A program made the translations under genes and the position numbers. A stretch of DNA of 53,262 bases from assembly GCF_019396325.1 (NCBI RefSeq), contig NZ_JAHKRO010000067.1:1-53262 (forward strand), given 5' to 3'. Each line of letters starts with the position of its first letter. The stretch's first letter is position 1. Below the pieces are notes generated by a model that saw only the letters and a list, made by a program, of their open reading frames with translations, was not told the origin of the DNA and searched no databases. The stretch comes from Nonomuraea ceibae. Its GTDB lineage: Bacteria > Actinomycetota > Actinomycetes > Streptosporangiales > Streptosporangiaceae. Shown piece by piece: positions 25,052 to 32,674 of this stretch.

Positions 25052-25438
25052 CTACCCGGTAAACGGCGGTGAATTCCCGTCTTCGCTGAGTTCGGCGATG
25101 GCGAGCTCGGCGGTGGTGCGGATGTCGAAGAACTTGTCGAGCGCGGTGATCGCGAACAGGTGCTTGCACCTGCCGTTGAGCCCGGACAGCAGCAGCCGTC
25201 CGCCGGACGCGGTGACGGCCTTGTGCAGGTAGACCAGGACGGACAGGCCCGAGGAGTCGCAGACCGCGACGGCCTGCATGTCGATGACAAGCATCGGCGG
25301 CTGGGTCAGGTCGAGCGCCTTGGTGACGCGATCACGGACCTCGGCCGCGGAGCCGAAATCGAAGTCGCCGGTCAGCCTTGCGATGACACACGGCCCCTGA
25401 AGCCCGAGGCTGATCGACAAGGCCTGGTCCGAAGTCAC
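25052..25438 (-). CDS. STAS-domain anti-sigma factor antagonist
   Basis: The 128-residue protein is a single STAS domain. RLTGDFDFGSAAEVRDRV leads, and VIDMQAVAVCDSSGLSVLVY (51-70) holds DSSGL at 61-65, the usual serine phosphorylation site. Such proteins bind a kinase-type anti-sigma factor when unphosphorylated and free the sigma factor. GTG 25438 follows AGGTGGA by 6 bases. The sigma gene follows directly, but no anti-sigma kinase gene is in the operon; the MEDS/HATPase protein at 31721 is one candidate partner in this window. Confidence 0.88.
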   Translation of the reverse strand: MTSDQALSISLGLQGPCVIARLTGDFDFGSAAEVRDRVTKALDLTQPPMLVIDMQAVAVCDSSGLSVLVYLHKAVTASGGRLLLSGLNGRCKHLFAITALDKFFDIRTTAELAIAELSEDGNSPPFTG

Positions 25439-25462
25439 CCAGTTCCACCTACCTGCGTTGCT

Positions 25463-25489
25463 CTTACCTTCCCCCCACTTTACGAGAAC
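25463..25489 (-). promoter_or_regulatory. Candidate stress-sigma (SigB/SigF-like) promoter for STAS-sigma operon
   Basis: The minus strand reads GTTCTC, 15 bases, GGTAAG, about 25 bases before the STAS start. This resembles the GTT-N14-16-GGGTA pattern of SigB/SigF-type promoters, but the -10 part has a mismatch, so it is tentative. It would make the operon autoregulated. Confidence 0.25.
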
Positions 25490-26457
25490 AGTTGACGGGG
25501 GTTGAACACCAGCATCCGTTCGATCTGCTCGCCGGTCACACCAGACTCCGTCAGCGCGGCCAGCACGTCGTCGTGGATGTGATCGTATCTCCAGTTGGGC
25601 GCCAGGGCGCCGCGGGTCTCGTCCCAGGCCTCGGGAAAGTAGTCGTTGAAGCAGGCGGCGTCGTGGCTGAGCACCATCCGGTCGGCGTAGCCGCGGCGGC
25701 ACAGCGCGGCGATCGTGGCCACGCGCTGCGCCGTCGGGTTGTAGAGGTCGAGCCCGAACCGGTCCATGCCGAGCGTGGCGCCGGTGTCGGCCAGCTTCAT
25801 CAAGTAATCCAAATCGTTACTGTCACCGGCGTGGCCGACCACGACCTTGGCCAGGTTCACGCCCTCCTCGGCGAACAGGTCGAGCGCCGGGAGCCCGCTC
25901 TGGGTGAACGAGTTCGTGTGGACGGTGATCGGCGCGCCGGTGCGCAGGTGGGCCTGGGCGACGGCGCGGCAGACCCGCTCGACGCCGGGCGTCAGGCCCT
26001 TGTGCTCGACGACGCACTTGAGGAACGCCGCCTTGACGCCCGTGTCGGCGATGCCTTCGGTCAGGTCGCGGACGAAGTCCTCGATCATCGGGTCCGGCAT
26101 GTCGATGAGCAGCCCCGGCCCCCGGTGCTCGTACTGGTGGGGCAGTTCGTCGAAGGTGTAGAGGCCGGTGGCGACGATGATGTGCAGATCGGGCACTTCA
26201 GCCGCTATGCGCTGGATGCGGGGGATGTAGCGCCCGAGCCCCCACACCGTGGGGTCGACGATCGTCCTGACCCCCTTGGCCGCCACCGCGTTCAGCTTCG
26301 TGATCGCGTCGGCGACCCGGTACTCCTCGTCCCACCAGGCGCCTTTGCCGTAGTTGTCCAGGTGCTCGGTGGAGGTGACGAACACGTGCTCGTGCATGAG
26401 CGTCTGGCCGAGCCGGTCGGCCTCGACGGGCCCGCGGACGGTGCTGACTGTGGTCAT
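25480..26457 (-). CDS. Phosphotriesterase/aryldialkylphosphatase family metal hydrolase
   Basis: The 325-residue TIM-barrel amidohydrolase is of the phosphotriesterase (PTE) family. Metal ligands are visible: H22 and H24 in LMHEH, the carbamylated-Lys candidate in FLKCVVEHKG near 170, His in PITVHTNS, His in VVGHAGD, and Asp in LSHDAACF. Natural roles in the family include lactonase and esterase activity; true phosphotriester hydrolysis should not be assumed. The SD GGAGG precedes ATG 26457 by 5 bases. It is followed by the STAS gene 41 bases further on. Confidence 0.88.
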   Translation of the reverse strand: MTTVSTVRGPVEADRLGQTLMHEHVFVTSTEHLDNYGKGAWWDEEYRVADAITKLNAVAAKGVRTIVDPTVWGLGRYIPRIQRIAAEVPDLHIIVATGLYTFDELPHQYEHRGPGLLIDMPDPMIEDFVRDLTEGIADTGVKAAFLKCVVEHKGLTPGVERVCRAVAQAHLRTGAPITVHTNSFTQSGLPALDLFAEEGVNLAKVVVGHAGDSNDLDYLMKLADTGATLGMDRFGLDLYNPTAQRVATIAALCRRGYADRMVLSHDAACFNDYFPEAWDETRGALAPNWRYDHIHDDVLAALTESGVTGEQIERMLVFNPRQLFS

Positions 26458-26560
26458 GGGGGCCTCCGTGCCTGCTGGGCCGACCGCGCCAATGTAAAGC
26501 CGCCTCACATGCACGTCAACGTACGCGCCCGGCAACCCCGCGGCGAGCGCCCGGCGGGGA

Positions 26561-27184
26561 TCACCTGGCCAGCGCGAGCTCCAGCAGGCGGCGCAGGTCG
26601 GCGACGGGTTGGACGCCGGGGACCGGCGGGCCGCCGTCGATCACCAGGGTCGGGACGCCCGTGATGCCCCGCTCGGCCGCGCTGCGCCGGTCGGCGCGTA
26701 CGTCGTCGGCGTGCGCGTCGCCGGTCAGCACCGCGTCGACTTCGCCGGCGTCCAGGCCCGCCTCCGCGCCGAGGCGGCGCAGCACGTCCGGGTCGGCCAC
26801 GTTCAGGCCCTCGGTGTGGTAGGCGCGCAGCAGCCGTTCCATCATCTCGGCGGCCAGCCCGTGCCGGGCGGCGAGGAGGTTGAGCCGGTGCGCGTCGAAC
26901 GTGCTCACCGGCTTGGCCAGCCCCAGGTTGAGCTCCAGGCCCTCGGCCGCGCCCAGGGCCTGGATGTGCGCGACCCTGGCCGGCGCCTGGTCGCCCCACC
27001 ATTCGCTCATCGCCTCGGCGGCGGTCGGGCCGGGGACGCGGCCCTGCTCCGGCGCCAGCTCGTAGGCGCGCCAGACGAGCTCGACGGACTCCCGGCCGGC
27101 GACCGTCTCCAGGGCGGCCGCCAACCGCCTCTTGCCGATGTAGCACCACGGACAGAGCACATCGGCGTAGATTTCCACCTTCAT
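26561..27184 (-). CDS. DsbA-family oxidoreductase, FrnE-like
   Basis: The 207-residue cytoplasmic thioredoxin-fold protein starts MKVEIYADVLCPWCYIGKRR. CPWC (11-14) is the redox centre typical of the FrnE/2-hydroxychromene isomerase-like DsbA branch. The helical insertion (about 60-150) and GVPTLVIDGG with the cis-Pro (about 175-184) complete the fold. FrnE-type proteins act as disulfide oxidoreductases or isomerases in the cytoplasm, often under oxidative stress. The gene lies behind a MerR-type promoter and has no SD, so it is probably leaderless. Confidence 0.9.
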   Translation of the reverse strand: MKVEIYADVLCPWCYIGKRRLAAALETVAGRESVELVWRAYELAPEQGRVPGPTAAEAMSEWWGDQAPARVAHIQALGAAEGLELNLGLAKPVSTFDAHRLNLLAARHGLAAEMMERLLRAYHTEGLNVADPDVLRRLGAEAGLDAGEVDAVLTGDAHADDVRADRRSAAERGITGVPTLVIDGGPPVPGVQPVADLRRLLELALAR

Positions 27185-27191
27185 GCGCCCG

Positions 27192-27222
27192 ATCCTGCAA
27201 CCTCAACCACGGTTGGGGTCAA
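27192..27222 (-). promoter_or_regulatory. MerR-type promoter and operator for FrnE/DsbA gene
   Basis: The minus strand has TTGACC (27222-27217), a 19-base spacer, and CAGGAT (27197-27192). The spacer is centred on the inverted repeat ACCTCAACC-AC-GGTTGGGGT (27200-27219; one mismatch). An over-long 19-base spacer with a dyad is the hallmark of MerR-family activators. CAGGAT ends 7 bases from the ATG, indicating a leaderless mRNA. No merR gene is in the window. Confidence 0.65.
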
Positions 27223-27229
27223 CTTCGGC

Positions 27230-27742
27230 TCAGCTGAACCCGGCCAGCTTGTAGAGGACGAGCGACCCGGCGACGGCCACGTTCAGGCTCGCGCCGGTGC
27301 CGATCATGGGGATCTCGACGACCAGGTCGAGCAGGTCGAGCGCCTCGGGCGGGATGCCGTCGGCCTCGTGGCCGAGCACGACGACGGTCGGCTGCCTGGC
27401 CATGGGCAGGTCGGCCAGCCGGACGGCCTCCTCGGCCAGCTCGACGCCGACGACCTGCTCGCCCCGCTCGCGCCGTTCGGCGAGCCAGCGCAGCGGCCGC
27501 ACCCAGTGGACGCAGGCCCCGGCGCGCAGCGTGTTGCCCTTGGCCAGCGCCTCCGGCACCCACGGCAGCCGGGGCACGGCCAGGCACGCGCCGACGGCGT
27601 CGCAGGTGCGCAGCAGCGTGCCCAGATTGGCGGTGTGCATCGGCCACAGCGGCGCGACGGTCAGGTGCCCCAGGCACCGGGGTGGCCGTCGCCGCCGGGC
27701 GGACTTGAGGTCCTTGCTCGTACGGACCCTGACCCCGCTCAT
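27230..27742 (-). CDS. TrmH/SpoU-family RNA methyltransferase (SPOUT)
   Basis: The 170-residue SPOUT methyltransferase has motif 1 NLGTLLRTCDAVG (39-51), motif 2 VVVLGHEADGIP and motif 3 IPMIGTGASLNVAVAGSLVL. Motif 3 forms the knotted S-adenosylmethionine site. It should 2'-O-methylate a tRNA or rRNA ribose. It lacks an N-terminal RNA-binding domain, like the short TrmL/TrmH members. A 12-codon frame (ATG at 27777) ends in TGA overlapping ATG 27742 as ATGA, so coupled re-initiation is possible. Only 45 bases separate it from the FrnE gene. Confidence 0.87.
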   Translation of the reverse strand: MSGVRVRTSKDLKSARRRRPPRCLGHLTVAPLWPMHTANLGTLLRTCDAVGACLAVPRLPWVPEALAKGNTLRAGACVHWVRPLRWLAERRERGEQVVGVELAEEAVRLADLPMARQPTVVVLGHEADGIPPEALDLLDLVVEIPMIGTGASLNVAVAGSLVLYKLAGFS

Positions 27743-27861
27743 GCGCGCGGGCGGATCTCCTCCGCGGAGGTCTTCATGTGATGGGCGCTTTCAGCGGCAC
27801 GCCCGAGCCATCGACGGGAGCCTCCAGCATAACGCGGCCGGACCCGCCCGGCCCAGGCGCG

Positions 27862-29139
27862 TCAGGGTGACGGCCGGCCCTGCCGGAGCCGGTGCCGTAC
27901 GGCCCAGAGGACGGCGCCGGCCGCGAAGACGGCCAGGCCCGCGAGCACGGAGGCGAGCGGGAGGGTGGCGGCGAGCAGCAGGCACAGGGCCAGCCCGAGC
28001 ACCGGCACGGCCTTCGGCGGCGCGCCCTCGTCGCGGCGCAGGGTGAACGCGGAGGCGTTGGCGACGGCGTAATAGACGAGCACGCCGAAGGAGGAGAACC
28101 CGATGGCCCCGCGCAGATCGGCGACCAGCAGCAGGACGATCACCGCCGCCGCGACGGCGAGCTCGGCCCGGCGCGGCACCTGCGCTCCGGGGTGGACGGC
28201 GGCGAACACGCCGGGCAGGTCACGCTCCCTGGCCATCGCCAGGACCGTGCGCGACACCCCGAGCATGAGCGCGAGCAGCGCGCCGAGGGCCGCCACCGCC
28301 GCGCCGGCGACGACCACCGGCCGCATCCACTCCGCCCCGGCCGCGCTCACCACGTCGGCCAGCGGCGCGCCGGAGCCCGCCAGCCCCCACGCGGTCAGCG
28401 TGCCGAGCGCGGCCACCGCCACCAGGGCGTAGACGACGAACGTGACGGCCAGCGCGATGCCGATGGCACGCGGGATGGTCCGGGCGGGATCGCGCACCTC
28501 CTCCCCCAGCGTGGCGATCCGCGCATATCCGGCGAACGCGAAGAACAGCAGCCCGGCGCCCTGGAGCACTCCCCAGAGCCCGGGGGCGGCCAGGCCGGCG
28601 GGCGCCCCGGCGGCCAGGGCCGTGACCTGGGAAGCGCCGGGCGTGCCGCCCGCGAAGGCCGCCACGACGACCCCGGCCAGCACCAGCAGGACGAACGCCA
28701 CCATCACCCGGGCCGCGGCGGCGGAGCGCTGCACCCCGAACAGGTTGAGCGCGGTGAGCACCACCACGGCGGCGATGGCCAGCGGGCGGGCGAGCGCGGG
28801 GGCCGCATAGGCGCCGAAGGTGAGCGCCATCGCGGCGCAGGAGGCGGTCTTGCCGATCGTGAAGCCCCAGCCCGCGAGGTAGCCCCAGAACGGGCCGAGG
28901 CGACGCCTGCCGTAGACGTACGTGCCGCCGGACTCGGGGTAGAGCGCGGCCAGGCGCGCCGAGGAGGTCGCGTTGCAGTAGGCCACCAGGCCGGCCAGGG
29001 CGAGCGCGGCGAGCAGCCACGTGCCGGCCGCCCGCGCGGCGGGGGCGAAGGCCGCGAACACGCCGGCGCCCACCATGGCACTGAGCCCGACGACCACCGC
29101 GTCGCCGGTGCCCAACCTTCTCGCCAGCCCTGCGGCCAC
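27862..29139 (-). CDS. APC-superfamily amino-acid permease
   Basis: The 425-residue membrane protein has about 12 hydrophobic segments. The N-terminal GDAVVVGLSAMVGAGVFAAF is the APC substrate-binding helix, with the GAG.F motif. LFFAFAGYARIATLGEEVRDP in helix 6 and its loop is the second signature. It would import amino acids or amines with protons. GTG 29139 is chosen for the strong SD GAGGAGG at 5 bases. A leader hairpin (GGGCCGA/TCGGCCC, 29177-29200) lies upstream. It is transcribed away from the universal stress gene behind a terminator. Confidence 0.88.
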   Translation of the reverse strand: MAAGLARRLGTGDAVVVGLSAMVGAGVFAAFAPAARAAGTWLLAALALAGLVAYCNATSSARLAALYPESGGTYVYGRRRLGPFWGYLAGWGFTIGKTASCAAMALTFGAYAAPALARPLAIAAVVVLTALNLFGVQRSAAAARVMVAFVLLVLAGVVVAAFAGGTPGASQVTALAAGAPAGLAAPGLWGVLQGAGLLFFAFAGYARIATLGEEVRDPARTIPRAIGIALAVTFVVYALVAVAALGTLTAWGLAGSGAPLADVVSAAGAEWMRPVVVAGAAVAALGALLALMLGVSRTVLAMARERDLPGVFAAVHPGAQVPRRAELAVAAAVIVLLLVADLRGAIGFSSFGVLVYYAVANASAFTLRRDEGAPPKAVPVLGLALCLLLAATLPLASVLAGLAVFAAGAVLWAVRHRLRQGRPSP

Positions 29140-29176
29140 GCGCCCTCCTCGTTCCAGGAGGCAACTCTGCACCATC

Positions 29177-29200
29177 GGGCCGACACTTTCCCATCGGCCC
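29177..29200 (-). promoter_or_regulatory. Hairpin in the APC permease leader
   Basis: Arms GGGCCGA and TCGGCCC around a 10-base loop lie 38 bases before the permease start. It could be an attenuator or simply part of the leader; no leader peptide was identified. Confidence 0.25.
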
Positions 29201-29241
29201 GGGATACGCGGGGGAAATGGCGGGCGGCGTTTCGACGAGCG

Positions 29242-29283
29242 CCCCGGAGCCCAGCGGGTGTGGGTGGACGGTGGGCTCCGGGG
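29242..29283 (-). terminator. Hairpin terminator of universal stress protein gene
   Basis: Perfect 12-base arms CCCCGGAGCCCA and TGGGCTCCGGGG with an 18-base loop lie 33 bases after the usp stop and before the permease promoter region. Confidence 0.6.
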
Positions 29284-29315
29284 ACGATCAACCCCCGGAC
29301 AGCGGACGGGGAAGA

Positions 29316-29774
29316 TCAGGCCCCGGACTCCGGTCCGGGGACGACGAGGACGGGGCGGCGGGAGTGGTGCAGGACGCGGTCGGAGGTGCTGCCCAGCAGG
29401 AGCGAGCGCACACCGCCGAGCCCCCGGGTGCCGGTGACGATCAGCTCGGCGTCCAGCTCGTCGGCCGTGTCGACGATCGTGGCCCAGACGGCCACGGCGT
29501 CGGAGGAGCAGCGCGGGGTGGCGTCCAGGCCGGCCTCGGTGGCGAGGGAGGCGCCGTGCTCGGCGAGCTCGCGCATGGCCTTGCCGATGGCCTCGTCCTC
29601 GGCGGCTGAGTTGTCGATCGTCATGATGAGCCCGGCGGACGCCCGGGCGGAGGTCATCGCCAGCCGCTCCCACACGGTCAGCACCACCGCGTGCCGGCCG
29701 GGGAACATCTTGCCGGCGAAGGCGATGGCGGCCTTGGCGTCGTCGGAGCCGTCGTAGGCGATCAGGATGGTCAT
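29316..29774 (-). CDS. Universal stress protein (UspA family)
   Basis: The 152-residue single Usp domain begins MTILIAYDGSDDAKAAI, and the ATP-binding motif GTRGLGGVRSLLLGSTSDRV (G-2x-G-9x-GS) lies near residues 117-136, so it is an ATP-binding type. Such proteins respond to starvation, hypoxia or redox stress in actinobacteria. GGAGG lies 7 bases before ATG 29774. It stands between two hairpins as a monocistronic unit. Confidence 0.93.
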   Translation of the reverse strand: MTILIAYDGSDDAKAAIAFAGKMFPGRHAVVLTVWERLAMTSARASAGLIMTIDNSAAEDEAIGKAMRELAEHGASLATEAGLDATPRCSSDAVAVWATIVDTADELDAELIVTGTRGLGGVRSLLLGSTSDRVLHHSRRPVLVVPGPESGA

Positions 29775-29804
29775 GCCGGTACCTCCGTGCAAAGCAAAGT
29801 GTCA

Positions 29805-29831
29805 GGCTCCCCCTCTAACCGAGGGAGAGCC
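29805..29831 (-). terminator. Hairpin terminator of DUF998 gene
   Basis: Arms GGCTCCCCCTC and GAGGGAGAGCC (one mismatch) with a 5-base loop lie 24 bases after the DUF998 stop. Confidence 0.5.
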
Positions 29832-29855
29832 GTTCACTCCTGCTCAGGCAAGGGC

Positions 29856-30482
29856 TCAGGCAAGGGGGCGGGCGAGGGCGGGCACGCGGCGGGGGGCGGG
29901 GTTGAGCGCCGACATCCCGGCCAGGGCGAGGACGGCGAGCTCGGTGACGACCACGGTGCGCTGGATCAGCCCGGCGGGGAAGTCCTCGTTGGCCAGCGGG
30001 ATGCCGAACATCCGGACCACGTACGGGATCACGACGGCGACCAGGGCGACCAGGGCGATGGTGCTGAGCACACGGACGGCGCGGGCGTGGCGCACGCGGG
30101 CCCTGGCCAGCAGCAGTCCCGCGACGGGCATGACCAGGAAGGCGACGAAGGCGGCGTAGCGGTGGACGGCGCCGGACAGCGACAGCTCGACGCCGGGCGG
30201 GTCGGTCGGGAACGCGCCGATGAGGAACATGCTCGCGCCCCACACCAGCAGCAGGGCGACGACGCAGCGGTCCGCCCCGGCCCGGCGCACGGCCTCGGCG
30301 ATCAGCGTCGAGCCCACGGCGAACAGGGTCAGCGACAGCGGCAGCAGCCAGCCGGCCGCCTGGAAGGCGTACTCGCTGATCACCGTGTGCATCGGGTCCA
30401 GGCCCGTCTCGGCGTGCAGGGTGAACATGGCGCCCGCGCCGGTGCCGATGGCCGTGAATCCGCTGACAAGCAAACCCTTCAT
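29856..30482 (-). CDS. DUF998 family membrane protein
   Basis: The 208-residue protein has about six membrane segments and the DUF998 pattern: HTVISEYAFQ after helix 1, FPTDPPG in a loop, and HRYAAFVAFLVMPVAGLLL. DUF998 proteins are integral membrane proteins of unknown activity, common in actinobacteria. ATG 30482 starts the first helix. It shares a 279-base divergent region with the aldo-keto reductase gene, which contains two GC palindromes and a MerR-type promoter. Confidence 0.8.
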   Translation of the reverse strand: MKGLLVSGFTAIGTGAGAMFTLHAETGLDPMHTVISEYAFQAAGWLLPLSLTLFAVGSTLIAEAVRRAGADRCVVALLLVWGASMFLIGAFPTDPPGVELSLSGAVHRYAAFVAFLVMPVAGLLLARARVRHARAVRVLSTIALVALVAVVIPYVVRMFGIPLANEDFPAGLIQRTVVVTELAVLALAGMSALNPAPRRVPALARPLA

Positions 30483-30570
30483 GCCTACAAACGTGGCGGA
30501 ATCCGGCTTCGCGGAGTATCGGAGATCACCCCCGGCGGGCCCTGAGGAATCCCCTACTACTTCGGTCTTA

Positions 30571-30589
30571 ATACCCCTGTCAGGGGCAT
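30571..30589. promoter_or_regulatory. 19-bp dyad, operator candidate
   Basis: ATACCCCTG-T-CAGGGGCAT has 9-base arms with one mismatch. It resembles the ATACCCC...GGGGTAT sites of the CsoR/CstR repressor family, but no such regulator or its usual targets are nearby. It lies about 90 bases upstream of the DUF998 start, so it probably acts on that gene. Confidence 0.35.
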
Positions 30590-30625
30590 GATGACCTGCG
30601 GGGATACAGACCCTGGTAGGGATTG

Positions 30626-30638
30626 CCCCCTCAGGGGG
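30626..30638. promoter_or_regulatory. 13-bp perfect palindrome upstream of aldo-keto reductase
   Basis: CCCCCT-C-AGGGGG lies 10 bases before the -35 element of the reductase promoter. It may be a second operator or an upstream hairpin. Confidence 0.25.
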
Positions 30639-30647
30639 AGTAGGGAT

Positions 30648-30678
30648 TTGACTTAGAGCGCGCTCAAAGGGCGACCCT
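30648..30678 (+). promoter_or_regulatory. MerR-type promoter of aldo-keto reductase
   Basis: TTGACT (30648-30653), a 19-base spacer, then GACCCT (30673-30678). The 18-base dyad CTTAGAGCGCGCTCAAAG (30652-30669, one mismatched pair) fills the spacer. This is the form of MerR-family activator sites; aldo-keto reductases and similar enzymes are frequent targets in actinobacteria. Confidence 0.6.
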
Positions 30679-30684
30679 GGATGC

Positions 30685-30765
30685 ATGAGCTGCTCAGGAA
30701 GGCCCGGAGGCGGTCGGGGAGCGGCCCTGGACCACACGATCGACATGTACAGGGGACACGGATGA
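30685..30765 (+). CDS. Leaderless 26-codon upstream ORF coupled to aldo-keto reductase
   Basis: ATG 30685 lies 6 bases after the proposed -10 box, so an mRNA starting there would be leaderless. The frame reads MSCSGRPGGGRGAALDHTID then MYRGHG and stops at TGA 30763-30765, which overlaps the reductase ATG as ATGA. It is either a short leader peptide that feeds ribosomes to the reductase start or a chance frame. No sequence family is recognised. Confidence 0.35.
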   Translation: MSCSGRPGGGRGAALDHTIDMYRGHG

Positions 30766-31736
30766 ACAGGCGCACACTCGGCACGGACGGCCCGGAGGTC
30801 TCGGCTCTGGGGCTGGGCTGCATGGGCATGTCGGAGTTCTACGGCAAGGGCGACGAGGCGGAGTCGATCTCGGTCATTCACCGCGCCCTCGACCTGGGCA
30901 TGAATTTTCTGGACACCGCCGACATGTACGGCAGCGGGCACAACGAGGAGCTGGTGGGCCGGGCGATCAAGGGCCGCCGGGACGAGGTCGTGCTCGCCAC
31001 CAAGTTCGGCGTGAACCGCGCCGGCGGCGCCCGCACGATCGAGAACAGCCCCGACTACATCCGGACGGCCTGCGACGCCTCGCTGCGCCGGCTCGGCGTC
31101 GACCACATCGACCTCTACTACATGCACCGCCGCAACCCGGACGTGCCCGTCGAGGACTCGGTCGGCGCGATGGCCGAGCTGGTCCAGCAGGGCAAGGTCC
31201 GCCATCTCGGGCTGTCGGAGGTGAGCGCGGCGACGCTGCGCCGGGCGGCGGCCGTGCACCCGATCGCCGCGCTGCAGAGCGAATACTCGCTGTTCACCCG
31301 GGGCCTGGAGGCGGAGATCCTGCCCACGGCCCGCGAGCTGGGCGTGGCGCTGGTCGCCTATTCGCCGATCAGCCGGGGCTTCCTCACCGGCGCCATGCCG
31401 CCGGCCGACGAGCTGCCCGACGACGACTTCCGCAAGTGGATGCCGCGCAACACGGGACAGAACGCCGAGCACAACGCCGCCATGGTCGCCGAGGTCACCA
31501 GGATCGCCGAGGCGGCCGGGGTGACGACGGCGCAGCTCGCGCTGGCCTGGGTGCTCGCCCAGGGGCGCGACGTGGTGCCGATCCCGGGCACCAAGCGGCT
31601 GCGCTACCTGGAGGAGAACGCGGCGGCGGCGGACATCGAGCTGACCTCCGAGCAGCTCGCCGCGCTGGAGCGGGCGGTGCCCGCCGACGCGGTGCGCGGC
31701 GACCGTTACGCCGACATGGCCTACCTGGAGTCCTGA
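30762..31736 (+). CDS. Aldo-keto reductase
   Basis: The 324-residue TIM-barrel NADPH-dependent oxidoreductase has the catalytic tetrad: D51 and Y56 in FLDTADMYGSG, K81 in LATKFG, and H122 in YYMHRRNPD. The NADP-binding C-terminal part contains PIPGTKRLRYLEENAAA. It belongs to the YajO/Tas-like AKR branch that reduces aldehydes, ketones or quinones. ATG 30762 has AGGGGA 5 bases upstream; an in-frame ATG at 30681 would add 27 residues that do not look conserved. The gene is driven by a MerR-type promoter. It overlaps the convergent MEDS gene by 16 bases. Confidence 0.92.
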   Translation: MNRRTLGTDGPEVSALGLGCMGMSEFYGKGDEAESISVIHRALDLGMNFLDTADMYGSGHNEELVGRAIKGRRDEVVLATKFGVNRAGGARTIENSPDYIRTACDASLRRLGVDHIDLYYMHRRNPDVPVEDSVGAMAELVQQGKVRHLGLSEVSAATLRRAAAVHPIAALQSEYSLFTRGLEAEILPTARELGVALVAYSPISRGFLTGAMPPADELPDDDFRKWMPRNTGQNAEHNAAMVAEVTRIAEAAGVTTAQLALAWVLAQGRDVVPIPGTKRLRYLEENAAAADIELTSEQLAALERAVPADAVRGDRYADMAYLES

Positions 31737-32674
31737 GCGGGCACGGAGCGCCGTCCGGGCAGGTCGAAGTAGGCCCGGATGGCGGTGGCTCCGGCCCGGG
31801 TGTGCACGCGGACGAGGTCGCTCAGCAGGTTGACGATGAGCAGGCCGCGCGAGCCGGGCACGCGCGGGTCGACGGGGGCGCGCCCGGCCAGCGGGTCGGT
31901 GATGTGCCCGGCGTCGCTCACCTCGCAGACCAGCCGGCCGTCGGCGTGCCACACGCGGATCACGCCGGCGCCGCCGCCGTGGTCGAGGCTGTTGGCGCTG
32001 AGCTCGGCGACGACCAGCCGGATGTCGTCGAGCCGCTCGCCGGTGAACCCCAGCTTGTCGCCCACCTCACCGGCGAGCAGGCGGGCCGCCGCCAGGTTGT
32101 GGCGGTCGAAGCGGAGCGCGACGTGCTCGCCCGGCTCGTCGAGCGGGCGGTTGTGCCCGTCGACGACCGCCTGAGGAGCGTAGAGGTCGCTGATGCGCTC
32201 CCCCTCCTCGTCGAGCAGCACGGGGTGGGTGAGCTCGGCCTCGCGGATGACCTCGGGATCGAGCCCGTCCAGGTCGTACGGGCACAGGATCGTGACCTGC
32301 CTGCCCCGGAACGCGTAGTTGATCAGCGCCTCGTGCTGGGCGCACGCCGGGTATTCGGTCGCGCTGCGCCCGGGCCAGATCGGCTCGCCGATGATGCGCA
32401 CGTGCTCGCCGGGATGGCGGTCGGCGAAGTCGCGCAGCACGCCGGGGATGATCCGCCCGGGATTGCGCCCCGCCTTGAGCATGTCGAGCATGGTCACACG
32501 GGCGGCATCGGCGCCCAGCACGGCCTCGATCAGCTCGAGGTTACGCGCCGGAACGGCGACGGCCACGGGCTCGCCGGCGTCCAGGCCCTCGCGGATGAAC
32601 CGGGTCGTGGCAGCAACGTATTCCCGATCGCCTCTGTAGAAGAGTGCCGGGTGCACGAACGGGTCTGCCAACAT
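31721..32674 (-). CDS. MEDS sensory domain plus HATPase anti-sigma-type kinase
   Basis: The 317-residue cytoplasmic protein has an N-terminal MEDS domain (FVHPALFYRGDREYVAATT through about residue 170) and a C-terminal HATPase_c_2 domain. The latter's N box (VVAELSANSLDHGGG) is near 220-234 and its G box SRGLLIVNLLSDLV near 275-290. Such proteins are widespread in Streptosporangiales and are thought to be anti-sigma-type serine kinases or redox sensors. The ATG follows AAAGGCG closely, and a TAGCGT box lies 8 bases further up. It could partner with the STAS-sigma pair 6 kb away; that is speculation. Confidence 0.85.
   Translation of the reverse strand: MLADPFVHPALFYRGDREYVAATTRFIREGLDAGEPVAVAVPARNLELIEAVLGADAARVTMLDMLKAGRNPGRIIPGVLRDFADRHPGEHVRIIGEPIWPGRSATEYPACAQHEALINYAFRGRQVTILCPYDLDGLDPEVIREAELTHPVLLDEEGERISDLYAPQAVVDGHNRPLDEPGEHVALRFDRHNLAAARLLAGEVGDKLGFTGERLDDIRLVVAELSANSLDHGGGAGVIRVWHADGRLVCEVSDAGHITDPLAGRAPVDPRVPGSRGLLIVNLLSDLVRVHTRAGATAIRAYFDLPGRRSVPAQDSR

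Noticed and set aside
30483..31952. N-terminal extension of DUF998 across the reductase gene
   Set aside because: The membrane protein begins at ATG 30482; the longer frame is antisense to the aldo-keto reductase.
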